From: Trichopria drosophilae
Taxonomy: Eukaryota > Arthropoda > Insecta > Hymenoptera > Diapriidae
Assembly (NCBI GenBank): GCA_030407085.1
Contig: CM059587.1
Location: forward strand, 19,379,001 to 19,443,000
DNA: 64,000 nucleotides
Direction: 5' to 3'
Shown: positions 26,001 through 41,000 of the stretch, piece by piece
Position numbering within the stretch: the stretch's first letter is position 1
Layout of the letters: each line of letters starts with the position of its first letter
Notes under the pieces: model-generated
Database searches by the model: none
What the model saw: the letters and a program-made list of their open reading frames with translations, nothing else
Told to the model about the DNA's origin: nothing
Made by a program: the position numbers and the translations under genes

Positions 26001-29000
26001 AAATTCGTTTTAGTAACGGAACCAGAAAGCAGTGCGGTGATAGTTCTATCATAATTATATTGTGTACCCTATGACGTTAGACACAAAAGGGCGGCTACAT
26101 TGTATGGACGCTTTGTTTACGTCATAAAGTAAAATAGATCGCTGTATAGACTATGTATCATCACAGTAATCATTTTAGGATAATTCAATTTTCCCTCCCA
26201 TTGGGTTGCATATTACTGGTTAAATTTTCTCGAAAATGCCCAGACATGCAGAAATTTATATTGTTAACGTCCGTTTTCGCAAATTGTCGATACGCAGCGC
26301 CATCTAGTATCCAGTCTTGATGCAATATAACATCATATACAGGTTTTATCGGTGGGTGGTCATAGTCTCTACATTCTTTCGATTACTAACATTTACTGCA
26401 ATGTTTATATTAGTCGTCATTTTATAACCTCACTAATCTTTTTCTAAATATTATTGAAAATTAATAATAAGTATAATGGCCATATGATAGTATTTATCAG
26501 TATTCAATCAGATTATATCCATAGAACAAAAAATTAAACATTTTCATATTTTATACAATAATTTTTAGAAACATTGTGACCATATGTCTTACTGTCTTAT
26601 TTAGGTCCTAGTGTTGTCATAGGACCAGTACTATTAATGTGTTTGTAGTTTTTTAAATGAAATCCTATGTCTGAATTAGTTTTATTTGAGAGAATCAGCA
26701 AAATTCAAAATCTTCGTACGTTAGTTTACTTCAACTTCATAATTTTGACAAATAATAACAAATTAAGAAATTAAGGCATCGATATGTTTATTTGCTTTTA
26801 CGAAATACAGATAATATCGTAATATAAACATAGATTATCGGTTTGTTATGTTCTTATACAATAATAAAGATAATGAGGCAAAATAAATCTTTTCAAGAAG
26901 ATTACAACTCGACATTTTCTTACCTGAGTATTAGCTAATCAATGTATACCATAATAATAACAATTAATAATTTAATACGAATTTGAATATTATGTTACTG
27001 TTATAACAAAATTCAATTAAAAAAAAAAGAAAACACGAACAAATGCCGGTTTAAAATGAATGAAATTATGACACTGAACTTAGCCGCACATTCGTAGCCG
27101 CAGATTCGAAAAAAAGAATGATTCTCAATTAAAAATAGTAATTTTTTTTATAAAGCAGCAACTCTGAGATGTCCTTTCACTCATAAGTAACAATAATTTA
27201 ATAGCTGCAATGAAATAAACTACAATTTTTACTACTATTCCGAATATGTGGCTACGAATATGCGGCTAGTTTCAGTTTCATAATGAAATTCGAATATATG
27301 CTCAGAATTTAAATTGTGATAGGTAGGAAAATCTTATCGCAGCCATGTAATTTTCGAGGGTGCAAAATGCGATTTTGTGAGCTTTAAAAAAAAAAAAGGT
27401 AAAAATGAACATTCATTTTGAAAAATATAGTACAATTTTTTAGATTTTTTTCATGATATGTTGAGAAATTTTTTATTTACATTTTATCTAGTATTTTGTT
27501 TCAACTTAATATGAAACACGGAAAGATGAGATTTTCACTATTTATTGACGAATATCGAGAGAAAACTCGTTATTTCGCTGTTTCACGAACGACATGTTGA
27601 ATTCTGCCATTATTGCGACCGTCAAAAAAATCTACACTTTGTTGAGCAAAATTCTATTTAATGTCGATTTATACAAGAATTATTAAGAAAATTGTGATTT
27701 TTAACATTTTTAAAAGGGTGAGTTACAGTGAAAATGAAAAAAGGCTCCAAGGAAAATGACTACCTCATTTTGTGTATTTGAAAATCTGTAATAGATCCTT
27801 AAATGTTCTGGAAATATAAACAAAGAATACAATATGAACAAGTAAACCTTGGGTTGAGCACGTCCTTGCAAATAAATTGAAACAAGCCTTTTTTATGCCA
27901 TCTTGAAAAAATAACCAGAAAACGTATTTTTTCTTAGTTTTTTGAGCATATTTTAAATGTACCAGTCGTACGCAAATTGAGGGGCTGCGGCGAATAACGT
28001 AATAAGTCGAATTATTGCGTTTTTTATATTATTGCATTAATGAAATATGCACTTGTAGCTGCATATTTTGTTATAATTATTTGAGTGTAAATGAATTTTT
28101 TTAACGCAAAACTGAATGCGATAATCAGAAAAACGGAATAAGTCGAATTGTTGCCTTTTATAAACCACACCAAAAGGGTAATACTTTCAAAATTCAATCT
28201 TACAATCGTTTATTCTATACTTCAGATGGAGAAGTAAAGGTTTCATTTTTAAACCATACAATAATAGATGAAAAATTTAGAGTTTGGAAATACATAAGTA
28301 ATGAATCGCGTTTATGGTATGAAAACATATTGCAAGAAGTGAATGATTCTGCGGATAAAAACGATCGTGCGTTGTCGAAAAAATTTAAAAAAAAAATAAC
28401 ATTTCACAAAAAAATATTAAAAAATAATCATTTTGTTAAAAAAAAGTGATAAATACAAGTTTTATTTGTCATTAAAAATCCGAATAATTATGTAGAATTT
28501 ATTTTCCCGTCCATAAACTAAGTGCAATATATAAAATTTGTTTCAATAATATGAAAAACGTAATAACTCGAAATTTACGATTCAGTTTTTTAGTGGTTTG
28601 TGTATAATTTTTTTGTATTATTCTACAATGATTTCATCTATAATATCATTATCTACCTATCAGCCAAACAGTTTTGCGATATAATATTTATAAAGTACTT
28701 TTCTACGTTTTTTGTGTTTTTCTCAAAACGTCATTTTTCGAGTTATTACGTTATTCGCCGCATCCCCTCAATTATTGGTAACAAAAAGTGTAGAGCGAAA
28801 AATTCTCTAGAAAAGAGGTTATGTGCATTAATTTTGAAATTATGAAAACATGTGTAAATTTCACTCTTCGTTGTTCGCAAACGTTATTTTTTAAAGATAA
28901 CCTAAAAGAAACGGAAATGATTGCTGTTAAGCGTGTTTTTAAATATGCCAGCTTCAGTACTCCGAGGGCCAATTTCTTTGACAGTATTTTAACAACATAA

Positions 29001-32000
29001 TATTTTGATGAAAATAATAAAAAAATGTTTAATCTTTTTATTTTGAAACGTTATGAACACAAAGAAATGGTTGACGAGTAAAATACCGTTTATCGTACTA
29101 GACGCATTAAAAGTCGAAAACGACTGACCTCTGAAGACGCTCTATGAATCCAGAATTTTGGATCGAGTCGTGACAGTTGGCAAACAAAGAAGAGCGAGTC
29201 CGATCGATAGACTACAAGAGATACATATCCGAGGGCGTGTGCGTGCATTTGTGTCTCCTCGCTCGCTTTATCCAAACGCTCATAAACGGCAGAAACGACC
29301 CACGAAAAATTATTTCACCTCGACCTATACGGGAGAGACACGTTATCAGTATTTTGCAAAATTGAGTAGATACTAATTTTCAAAATTGTGTTTTGATTAG
29401 AACCAAATTTTAGAAAAGTTGTTTATTATTTTTGTTTGTCTGTAGTAATTGTTTATTTTCGAAATGTATTAAATATTTCGATTTAAAAATATCACAGGAG
29501 AATATATAGTTGCTAGAAACTGGTTTGAGAATTTTTGAAAAAAAAAGATCAGGCATCTTACTGCTTTTGCAGTTTTCAAATTTTGTTTCAACCAACAAGA
29601 AACCTAATATGGCACCTAATTTTAAAAAAAATGGCCAACAATCGTTTTGTTCTCTGCAATTTTTTCAAAAAGTTGATTTATTTCGATAACAAAAATGTTA
29701 AACTATTTGAGATGTTTTTTCTCAAAATTCACGACTTTGACAAAATTGGAAAGAACAAAAAGTACTTGGAATTCATCAAGGAATAAAATGTACCAGATTT
29801 TTTTCAAAATTTTCGTTTCTTGATGAAAAATGTGTTTTTTTTTTAATTTAAATAAAAAATGTTTTAAAATATCGCCAAAAATATCTGAAAAATCCACGAT
29901 TTAACAGAATTTTTAAGAACTTTTTATTTTTAGCATTTTTTCAAACACGCTCATAGTTTAAAATAAAAAAGCTGTATATATGTTGTATATGATTTATTGT
30001 TAAGCGTGATTGGATGCGAGATGTATGACTGATTCAGAATGTATTGCAATTTGAATGTGGATGCTAGATGTTCGAATGTTTAAATATGATTAGCGAATGT
30101 TTGTAACCGCGAAATGACAGATTAATGATAGATTTGAAAGAAGGAAGATGTGAACTGAATTGTACCGATTCTATTTTAAATAAATATTTTAAAAAGTCAT
30201 TTGTAAGACTATTGTGTGGATTACGACATATAGCAGAATATATTTACAATTGCCCAAAAAAGAGATGGTGATCTTATAAACATTTTAAAATCCATTTTTA
30301 AGTGTTTCAAAACACGTCCAAATTAAAAAATTCAGAAACATCACCAAATATTCTGAATAAATGCACGTTTACTTATTAGATAATTTTAAGCAATTAATTT
30401 TCTTACTTAAGAATTATAAAAATACACTTAACCCATTAACGCCTGAAATGGCATTTTTTATACTTCATTATCAATCAAGTATTTCATATCAAAATCGAAG
30501 TTGAAAACAATTGAAAGGTACATATCCTACTGTTTTCGAGGTCGCTCTTCAAGATTCCGAGGTCGAAATTGAGTTTCAGCTATCAGGAATTCCAATATGG
30601 CGCCGAAATTTTAAAAAAATTCAAAAAAATTGGGAATTATTTATTCCTATCAATTTTTTTCGAGCTATTAGAATATTTGGATTCTATTGAAACTCTGAAC
30701 AAAGGTGAACAAAATACTTCAATTTTAAGGAAAAATTTTACTTTTATACCCCACATCATTGTAACGACCTCAAAATGGCGTCAACAATGAACATTTCTGA
30801 ACGTTCTAACTCAAAAACTACATGCTGTTATAAAAAAATGCTAAGAATGAAAAGTTCTTAGAATTAATCGAAAAATATAGTGGAATTTTTTCAGATTTTT
30901 GTGATGACATTTTGAGAAATTTTTTTTCAAAATTTTTTTCAAAATCATAATTTATTTATGAAAAATTCTGAAAAAAATTTGGTGTATTCACTTATGAATT
31001 CTACGAGTTTTTTGTTCTTTGCAATTTTTTCCAAAGGTCAATAGTTTTTGGGAGGAAAAAATCCTAAACTATAATATTTGAAATTCATTTCCTCGAAAAC
31101 TATCAACTTTTCGAAAAAATTGCAAAGAACAAATAACTCTTAGAATTCATCAGAGAATACACTAAATTTTTTTCAGAATTTGTTGTAAATAAATTACAAT
31201 TTTAAAAAAAATGTTGAAAAATAATGTCTGAAAATGTCATCAAAAAATTTTGAAAAAATTCCACTATATCGCTTAATGAATTTTAAGAACTTTTTATTCT
31301 GGGCATTTTTTGTTAAAAGTTCTTAGTTTTTGAGTTAGAGCGTCCAGAAATTTCTCAAAAAAATCTTCATTCTTGACGCCATTTTGGGGTCGTTAGAATG
31401 ATGTAGGGTATAGAAGTAAAATTTTTCCTTAAAATTGACGTATTTTGTTCACCTTTATTCAATAGAATTCCAATATTCTAATAGCTCGAAAAAAATTGAT
31501 AAGAATACAAAATTCCCAATTTTTTGGACACTTTTTTCATATTCAGCGCCATATTGGAATTTCTGATGGCTGAAACTCAATTTTGACCTCAGAATCTTGA
31601 AGAGCAACCTCGAAAACAGTAGGATACGCACCTCTCAATTGTTTTCAATTTTGATTTTGATACGAAATACTTGATTGAAAATTAAGTATAAAAATTGTCA
31701 TTTCAGGCGTTAATGGGTTAAATTAGAATGCCGATTTGCCGCCTTGGAACGCCATGTTGGATATGTTACAACGACGTCGAGAATTTGTATTCATATAAAC
31801 TAACATATTTTTGTAAACCGTTACAAGAAACTCTAAAAAAAGAGCGATATTTCCAATTTTCATTTAGTTTAGAAAGAATATAGGAATATGATACAAGAAA
31901 ATATTTAAAACAAAAAATTTAGAGTTTGAAATTCTCTACAAAAAGCATTTATTCACAATATTTAAAAAATGTCGGCTTTAGTTTATCTGACCGTCAAATT

Positions 32001-35000
32001 TTATCGTCATTAAAAAAAGTATATGATTACGATCTATATTATACAGCCTTATTCTCACAATCGTTTTATAGTTCTCTAAATGCGAGAAACCTGTGGAATT
32101 CGGAAAATAGACAATAAGGCGAGGATACAAAGAAAAATAACGACGAAATCAGGCATAAATGGCGTGAAAACGTGAAAAATCGATCGCCAGACGGATACTG
32201 GCATTTGATGCCGTTAACTGCAGTGATTCTGTCAAATCGCGTATCAGAGATGAAAATCATCAATATTTCGACCCCAAGTGTATTGTACTATTAGAACATG
32301 CATGTGAGTTTCGAGCTAAACACACATGCTAACAAACTAATGTCAACAAAATACTTTATGTACATTAGAAATACTGTCTGAGCTATAGGTAGGGCATATC
32401 TATATATATCTCTCGATTATAAGGGGATTGATGTTATTAATTATATTTTATAACAAATTATTTTTATGATTAAATGAAACATTGTGAAAACACTAATGAA
32501 AAGAAATATTTTGATTGCAGGCAGTTGTTTGTTTACTTTGCATTGATCCGTGTGGCAGTGGTGTTTTGTTCCTGAATGTGCTACTTTAGAAATTGCTGTA
32601 TTATAAATCCGTGAATTTAGCTGGAAATTATTAGGCAAACCTGTCAAAGTAATTGAAAAACTACAACCTTATATTTAATGAAAACAACTTGGCTTTTGGT
32701 GGAATCAGAATGTGTTTAACCCTTATTCCAGACTCCAGAGTCGTTTTCGACCCAGAGAAAATTCAAATTGTACTTTATAAATTGCACAACTGTAAGCATT
32801 TTCAAGCGGCAGGACATATTTGTCCCAGGTAGTGGGAGGAAAGGCTTTAAAACAGCCGTCAAAACTAAGGGTTATCTGTGCATAGTTTTTTAAATAAAGA
32901 ACATTCAGCGTAATGTAAACAGAAAAAAATTATGTAATCTTATGTGGTTTCTAAAAGTGAAGAAAATAAAAAAAAAAACGAAAACGTTTCTGCCGAGAAT
33001 CGAACCCGGGCCTCCTGTGTACTAGGCTTACACTCTAACCACTGGACCACAAAGTCTTATTATATTTTTGTTGAGATATTGTACTTCAAGAACACTTTTA
33101 CGTGTAACATTCTGGGTGGTTATAATTAATACAATTACGTTTCATAACCAACACGTTAATATTTTTATACAAATATATGCATAGAGGCAAAGAAATATTT
33201 CCCTAATAAAAACTTTTCATATATTTTATTATTATTTATGATCAATAAAAATTAAAAATAGTTACTAGTCGTCGTGATCAGAATATAGCAACAATTAAGT
33301 ATATAAAGATTTCAATTTTTCACATTGTTATTATTAATATGTAATAAACGTGTTCATTAATTATTTTGTTATTCACTGTTCCCAAAAATGTAGTAACCCT
33401 AGTAACAAACGATAGCAGAAAGCTAGCACAAACATAATTTCTGAAAATACAGTGGGAAGTTCTTTAGAACTCTTTGCACTTTCGAGTTAGCTAATGATAG
33501 ATATGCCACCAAAAGACTAGTCGATTTCTGAAGTATAATGTTTTACATGACTTTTGAAAATGTTCTTAAATTTATTATTAATCGGAAATCATACCATAAA
33601 ATCTGTTGTCTTTAAGTGTTTTTTTTTTAAATAAATCGGTAGTTCAGAATAATTCATTATCATTTTGCATCTCTAAATTTCTTGAGTAATTAATGACAGT
33701 AGGTATAATATACTTCTTTAGGCATTCCAACAATGATCGAAGTGCGTTACGTGGAAGCTATAAAAGTCGCAAAGACCCGAAACAAACAGGAAGCAGGGAG
33801 GCGAATACGTGGTGGCGCACGGCGCCTTCGGGTGTGCATACATCCGTAACAAATTGTGCGTTTTCCCTTCAAAACTCATCCTGCGTGTGGTTCAGGCACC
33901 GAAACAAAGAAGCCTACTAATATTGATTTTCTCTCAGTAAGCAGACGGCAACAAAGATTCATGCTGCAGTTTCCATTGTACATTTCCTCCTGTGCATATC
34001 CCCGACCCTGCCTCCCTCTTACGCACCTATCAGAAGTCGTATCTCGCCCGTCCCTCAATTTTTTTCATTGTGTTTCGAGTTTGTATCCGTGTCTTTTTTT
34101 CTCTCTTCTCTCTTCGTCTAAACCTCCTACTCGTCTCATCGGTTTTTATATCCTTTTTTTTCCTCCCCGTTCCTAAAGTCGATCTTCATTCGGGTCTACT
34201 ATACCACGTGCACTGGTACGTGTGAGACGCATACACGCATGAGGGCGCACGTGTCCCTTGGGGGCACGTACACGGCTCGGACAGAAAAAAAATAAGTCTC
34301 AGTCCCCCTTTAGTAAGAAGCTTTAATATATGGGTCAATCGTGGCTCGCTAGTGTCGAGAAGCCCCCCTGTGGTGGTTCCGTCCATTCAAAAGAAGAGTC
34401 AAACAATCGTATTCGGCAATTGCAATTGTGAATGGAGTGCCTTGTGACTCGACATATTTTTTTTCAGTACAATCTGGATCTGTTTTTGTTGCTTTTTTTC
34501 TAGCAAGGGTAAATTTCATAAGGAAGCTTCTGTCGTTAAAGAGTTATATGTATTTCATGGACGGAAAATCGAATTCCATGATTAATGGATCAGTAGACTC
34601 CAGAAAAAGTCAAATTACAACATTTCCAATCCGTCATATTGAACTTTGATTTCATATTTGTAATCTCTAAAACCACTTATGACCATTGTCATTCAATTAG
34701 TGATCCTTAGCCTTATAACACCCATACACGGAGAGAAAAATTACTGTGCTCGGCATCCGAAAAGAGGTGCAAAGTCATTTTATTGTAATATTTACAGATC
34801 CAGACAAGATAAATTGCATATTTGGGTAGGACTATTTGTAATAACGGCTACAATATCTCTTGTACTCCGGGATGAAATTTATAATGAGCACCGTAAAATT
34901 TGTCGTACGCCAAGTTTTTAAATCGGTGCAGCTCAAGCACATAATTGTAGCAGTTGGGAATGCATGGATTGCAACTTGTTAGTTTTCTTAATTCGTAGAC

Positions 35001-38000
35001 ATTGGTAAACAGTTGAGTAAGTATTTAAATTGTTTTTTACTCATTTTTCGAATGAAATAGCAGTGCAATGACAATATCCTTAACAAACATCGGTATGCTT
35101 CGCATGTTCATATAGTAAGCGTTGATGAAGCTTCTGCTTTCAGATTCTGTTGTAAGCAAAGACACTGCTTGTGAACTTACGAAAAGACTTGTGAATACGT
35201 AATATGAACTAACAATGGTCTAGTTTACACCGATGACCCAGGCCACGACCTGGGCCTGAAATTTGTCTGAAAATGCATTAGGTCTTATGGTGTAAGCAGC
35301 AGCACGCGACCTACCGTTCTAGGTACCGCCCTTGAATTCAACGAGTATAAAATATATAAACATATATTCTATTATTCAATTTTAATTCGAATTCGACTTT
35401 TCTATCCGACAGAAGCTGTAAAAACTAAATTACTACATATCCAAGTTAAGTTTATTTACAAGTCTCGATATTTTTACCAGGCTCGAGCCCAGGCTGCTAT
35501 ATAGGCCAGGACACAAAAATGGGCCTCGGTGTATCCAGGCCAATAAGTCATGACGATTCTTGTTCCATGAATAAAGAAACAAAAGTTGTATAAGGTTTCT
35601 TAAAATTTACTGTGCTCTGGACTATGAATTTTTCTAGTGCTATTACCGAAAATTTTACTGTGCTCTGGACCAGGAATTTTTCTGGTGCTAGTATCACAAA
35701 TGTTACATCTCACTTCAGAAAAATTCAACATTGTTTTTCAGGAGATTTCCGTACAAATTGTAATGGAAATTTTTCTCCGTGTATAAGGGTTATTTTTATA
35801 ATTCCCACTGAAGAGGACCTGCGTAATGAGTCGAAACATTGGGCGTTTATTGTCTTAAATGGCAAATATTGGAATTGTAAAGACCATAAATAAATTACAC
35901 GTTGATTAGAATTTTTTCTATTTTATATTTACCATAATCTTCGTAGGACAACTTGTTTCGCAAATTTTTGGAATAAAAACTTTTAATTGGTTTCATTACT
36001 ATTCGACAATGCTATTCAAGAGCATTTCAAAAGAGTGCTCAAGATGTAAACAAAAATAATGCCCTTCAATTTTTTCCACATTTTTTGTTCGTATATAACG
36101 TATATGTTTTTTTAAATGTGTTTATGCACTTGGAATACTGTGTAGTAATATATTTATTAACAAAGATTTTTAATTGCCAATCAACTTGCGTAAAAAAATG
36201 CAGACATTAGAGACCTCTATTGTCATCGCAACGCGTTGAAGGCCGTAACTTATATTTCATCGATTATTGTCGATGAAGGTTATAGATTTTTTGTTATGTT
36301 AGTTTAGGAATAGAAACTATTTTAAAATGTTACTTCCAATTTCGGAAGATATTACTAATAGTTATAATTTACTTTCCAACTATTCTTCCGACATTTCCTA
36401 TATTATCTTATTAATACGTTAACTACTCTTAGTACCTATGAATTAAAAAGAATTGGAATTATTGTTTTAATTTTGACAAATATTGAAAGATATTCCCTCT
36501 AGTCGGGCAACAAGATGCTTTCTTCGACCTTTTTAAAAAGCATTAAGACAAGAGTCTGCTGTTCAATCCAGTCACGTACGTCTTATTAATACCAACACTC
36601 AAAACTCTCAAGTCTCTCAACCCTCACTAAAATGACTCCAATATCTATTGATAGGGTCTAACTCGATGTTAAAAACAAAAACAACCTTTAATCTTTCTGA
36701 TTTGTCACTATTTTTGACTGACATAATAGTTTATCATTCCTAAATAATAATCATTATTTTCGGAAGAATATCGTGTTCTGGATATTACAAATATATCTGT
36801 TCCTGCAGGGTGGTCATTTTTCTAATAAAGATGTACAGGTGACAGTAGTAAACATTGAATTAACGTGGATGTTTATCCTGCTTTTGAAAAGGAATAGTTT
36901 TTGGAAAATCACACATGTAACATAAAATTAGTGATATTCATTGTTTAGATTGTAGTCGTTCATTTTAAATCCTTAATTATTGGATTTTAACATGAATTGT
37001 ACACTTATTGTGTTTTTTCTTTTAATCGTACTTTCGACTTTTGCCGCTAGGCGCGTACGCGTTTCTCTTCATTTACGACGTCTCCTTGGACCAAACAAAT
37101 TTTGTTATTTACAATGGCTACTGTATGAGTTAACTACATATGACTGAGTTAATTGGTTATGAATATTAAACCAATCCTTGAAATCTGCACCAGACATTCT
37201 AAAGCATCCCAACCATGTCAAAATTTGATGTTTTCGACCTTAACAAGGTGTATAATACCTCCCTAATTAGAATCGACGATTCCTTTCAACGTAAAATAAC
37301 TTGTGCCTTATTAAGTCCTGTAATAATGACATCAATTTGTCCATAGGTGTCCATTCCTCCATCGGACAGCGGGGGACACCGAGAGGAGGTATCACCTACG
37401 ATATTACAAAACATGCATGTGCGTTCACGACACGGACACGAGAGGTTTCTGCGTAAAGAACGGGCCTCACTGCGCCTTCGCCCACGGAAACCATGACCTC
37501 CGACCTCCGGTATATGACATCAAGGAAATCCAGGCCCTCGAAAACCCAGAATCCGATCCCAACGCTTCGACCAATGGACCGAACATCCTGGACAAGGAAA
37601 GGAATCTGATGAACGAGGACCCAAAATGGCAGGACACGATGTACGTGCTGAGCAACTACAAGACGGAGCCATGCAAGAGGCCCCCCAGGTTATGTCGACA
37701 AGGATACGCGTGCCCTCAGTACCACAATAGCAAGGATAAAAGACGTAGTCCAAGGAAATACAAGTATAGGTACAAATAACATATTAAAATTTTTTACCCG
37801 TAGAAGAGTAGGATCCACCGAATAGTGGGATACCACTACAAATACATTACTATGGTAAAGTGGCGACGCACTTCGAAATTATTAAATTTTGTTAGGAACG
37901 GTTGGTAAAGATTCTCATATAGCAGTTCCCGCCCTAAGCTATACAGTCAAAAGTTATACTATCCTCTTCTCTCCTTCCCCCATCACATTGTTTCACTGAG

Positions 38001-41000
38001 CCACACTCGCTTCGCGACAGTCACACACAGAAGAACTCGTTGCAGGGATATGAACAGGGTTACGGAAGTGTGGATACTATAACTTTGGACAAACATCAGC
38101 CATCTTGAAAGAACCAACAGTATAACTTAGGACGTGCCAACTGTATTTAAATCGATATGAAATGAGATTGATCATTCGAGGACATTTTGTTTTGTAGTTT
38201 TGTTTTAGTTCAATGAAGTAAACGCTAGTTATTGATGAGTAAAGAAAAGTAGGAGGAAATACGTAACGGGGAAAACAAATTTGGACATTGTTATGCATAA
38301 TTATTCATTTTCAATCATTAATTTTGAACTGCAAGGAAATTTATTAAAAATGTAAAGTAAGACAATGTAACGTATCATTAAAGTAAAAATTAACCCCGGG
38401 ACCGTGTCGTACGATCCAATGTCTTAACCACTAAGGGGCCATCCATAAACTATGTAGACCTTTTTTTGGTATTTTTGACCCCCAGAAATCTGATATGGTC
38501 CATTTTTAATATGTCTGATTCAAAATGGCGGCTAACGCAAGTCTCATGAGGTTGTCATTTGGAAATTCTGTAATAGAAAGAAACATTACGTAACATTACC
38601 AGAAAATTACGAAATTTAACAGAAATCAGATAACTAAGGGGATATTAGTTTGGTTTGTAGCCGCCAGGTGCGGCTGCGACATGCGCCGCTCTATATTTAG
38701 CGCCCGTGCTTCGCGTTGTAGAAGTGGGGTTTTCATTCGATTATTAGGGATTCCTCGGTCAAACATCATTAGCGTATAAAATGCGTCATCTGAATATTGT
38801 CAAATTATATGACGTTGATTGTTATGAGTACGATGACATCATAATTTTCTTTAACTGCTAGTCATGTATGTCCTATTAAATTTAATAATCTTGTATATAA
38901 TTCATTCAAGTGATGTTTAATATATACACCCAATACTTGAACATATGTAAAACATTAATAATGTAAAAGAACAATTTTATAAAATGGAGACATTTTTATT
39001 CCTCTTATATTTCTCGCTTACGGTAACTTAGAATTACTAAACTGATACTAAATTTTTTTTTAATCAGCCACAGTAAAAAACTTCAGTTATGTTTTCAGGG
39101 CATACTGAAAAATATTATTAATTTTGTATACATAACCTAAAAAAGAGAAGAAAAAATGCATTTTTCGAGTAGATAATTTCAAGTATTTCAAAATTCTGAT
39201 GTGATGGGCCAATTCTAACCCCAAATTCGGAGTTTACACCCAAAATTACTTAGGAAGTGAGACACAGATTCCTAACAATAACATCTTGTTTATCTGTGTT
39301 ATCGATCTACCCATGTAAATATACTTACTAAAAAGAAAACGTTTCAGCCTCATTAAATTACAGTTTCTACCTCAAAAATAAATTTTGTTTAGTTAGATCG
39401 AAATTTCCCGCTTTCACTATATATTTGCATTAATTGTACATCAATTTGTTAAAATGACAACGCTTAAATACGCGATCATTACTTTAAAAAATTGGGATAC
39501 GGACATTCTAGATTATACTTTATAATGTATATACGTACAAAGATAATCATTTTTTAACAAAATTCTTAATGGATATTTTAAAAAATATTTCCTAAGAATT
39601 ACTTATAATTATTAATCATGCATGACAATGTCCAAAACTTTTTCCTCAGGGTTATACGCCGACTTTATAATAAATGAGTCATTATCACATCACAGCCTTT
39701 GACTTATACAAATACTGCTGAATCATAAAAAATCGAAATCTGTTTCTATAATGAAAACGAAAAGTAGCTCCGATCGTCATAACTTCGACTAGCGGCAAAA
39801 AAAATAACTACACTACATGTAAATGTTCCTTAACTTTCATTACGTTTTTACAATTTCGTAATTGTTAATTTTAAAGCCTTACAGTTTTTTCAAATTTAGA
39901 ATAAATTACTATATAAGAATAATGATTTCTGGTAGAAATTTTAAGCTACTCTAATACTCGTGGGTCTGTCCACAAATGACCATTTAGAATAGGAATAATC
40001 ACAATAGAACAATTTAACATTTTCTAAAAGTCAAAAGAAAAAGGGTAATATTGTCTACATGGAGCAATTAATTAGCTATATCAAATTGCAACAACAAAAT
40101 TATTTTATGCCTCATTTTCTTTCATAAATTAAGTGATGTATCAAAAAAAAAATGTTGATTGAGTTTTGATATGAGACTTTTTTTATTTTCGATCTAATCG
40201 ATATATATAGTTAGTTCTACACGTAATTTTCTTTAGAATCGTGATAAAAGAATTAAAAAATAATGTTAGTTACGGCTTATTCAAAATTGAATCGATGATT
40301 ACTAAAATCAACTACTTTTAAACAACAATAACTATTTATGGATAAAACAAATTCCAAAATATTGTTCCTGGAAAGGTATGAAATTAAATTTATCTAATAC
40401 TTCTATAATTTTTTATGAATAAAAAATTTTTATTTATTTTGTTCAATATTTTTGTATTTTTACATTATTTCATAGATTTTGATATACCTTTTTTTACATT
40501 TATTTACTTTATTTTTAAAATTTGTCTAGCTCGTTGCACTACGAGGAAATTGCTATTTCTATAGCACAGAAAAAGGTGTTGAATACTCAATGAAAAGTTA
40601 AAAAAACACACGATGAGCAACAGTAGTTCTACAAAACAAGATAGAAGAATTGATGAATGTATACAGTAAAAATATTCACAAAGCTTTCCTCATAATAAAA
40701 ACTAACTTTTTGTATAAATAAAACATTTTTTTTAAATTAAAAATTATTTCTAATTTTACAAGAAAAGCGAAAAAAAAAAACATTTTCCCCCATTTATACA
40801 ACATCTTTTTCTATTCTATAAAAATCTCAATTTCTTGCTGTAAAAGAAACGTAAAACAAATAAAAAAGTAATTAAACGTAAAAATACAAACGAAAAAAAA
40901 AACAGACAAAAATTTAATGATTTTTTAAATACATAAATATTGAAGTGTCATACGCACTTTCTACGTTTCAAGGAATATTATTTTGAAATTTATTGAACAA

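Larger units (their letters stand above)
33057..37346 (+). other. unk intron 2, last part
   Basis: 33693-34430 is GC-richer, pyrimidine-rich around 34060-34180, with CACGTG and related words at 34205-34275; it could hold an enhancer or alternative promoter. 35217-35545 has weakly matching ends ('tacaccgatg...' / '...ctcggtgta') of a possible element. Two protein-like short frames (34679-34921; 35612-35893) are listed separately. The intron ends with TCCATAG at 37346. Confidence 0.4.
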
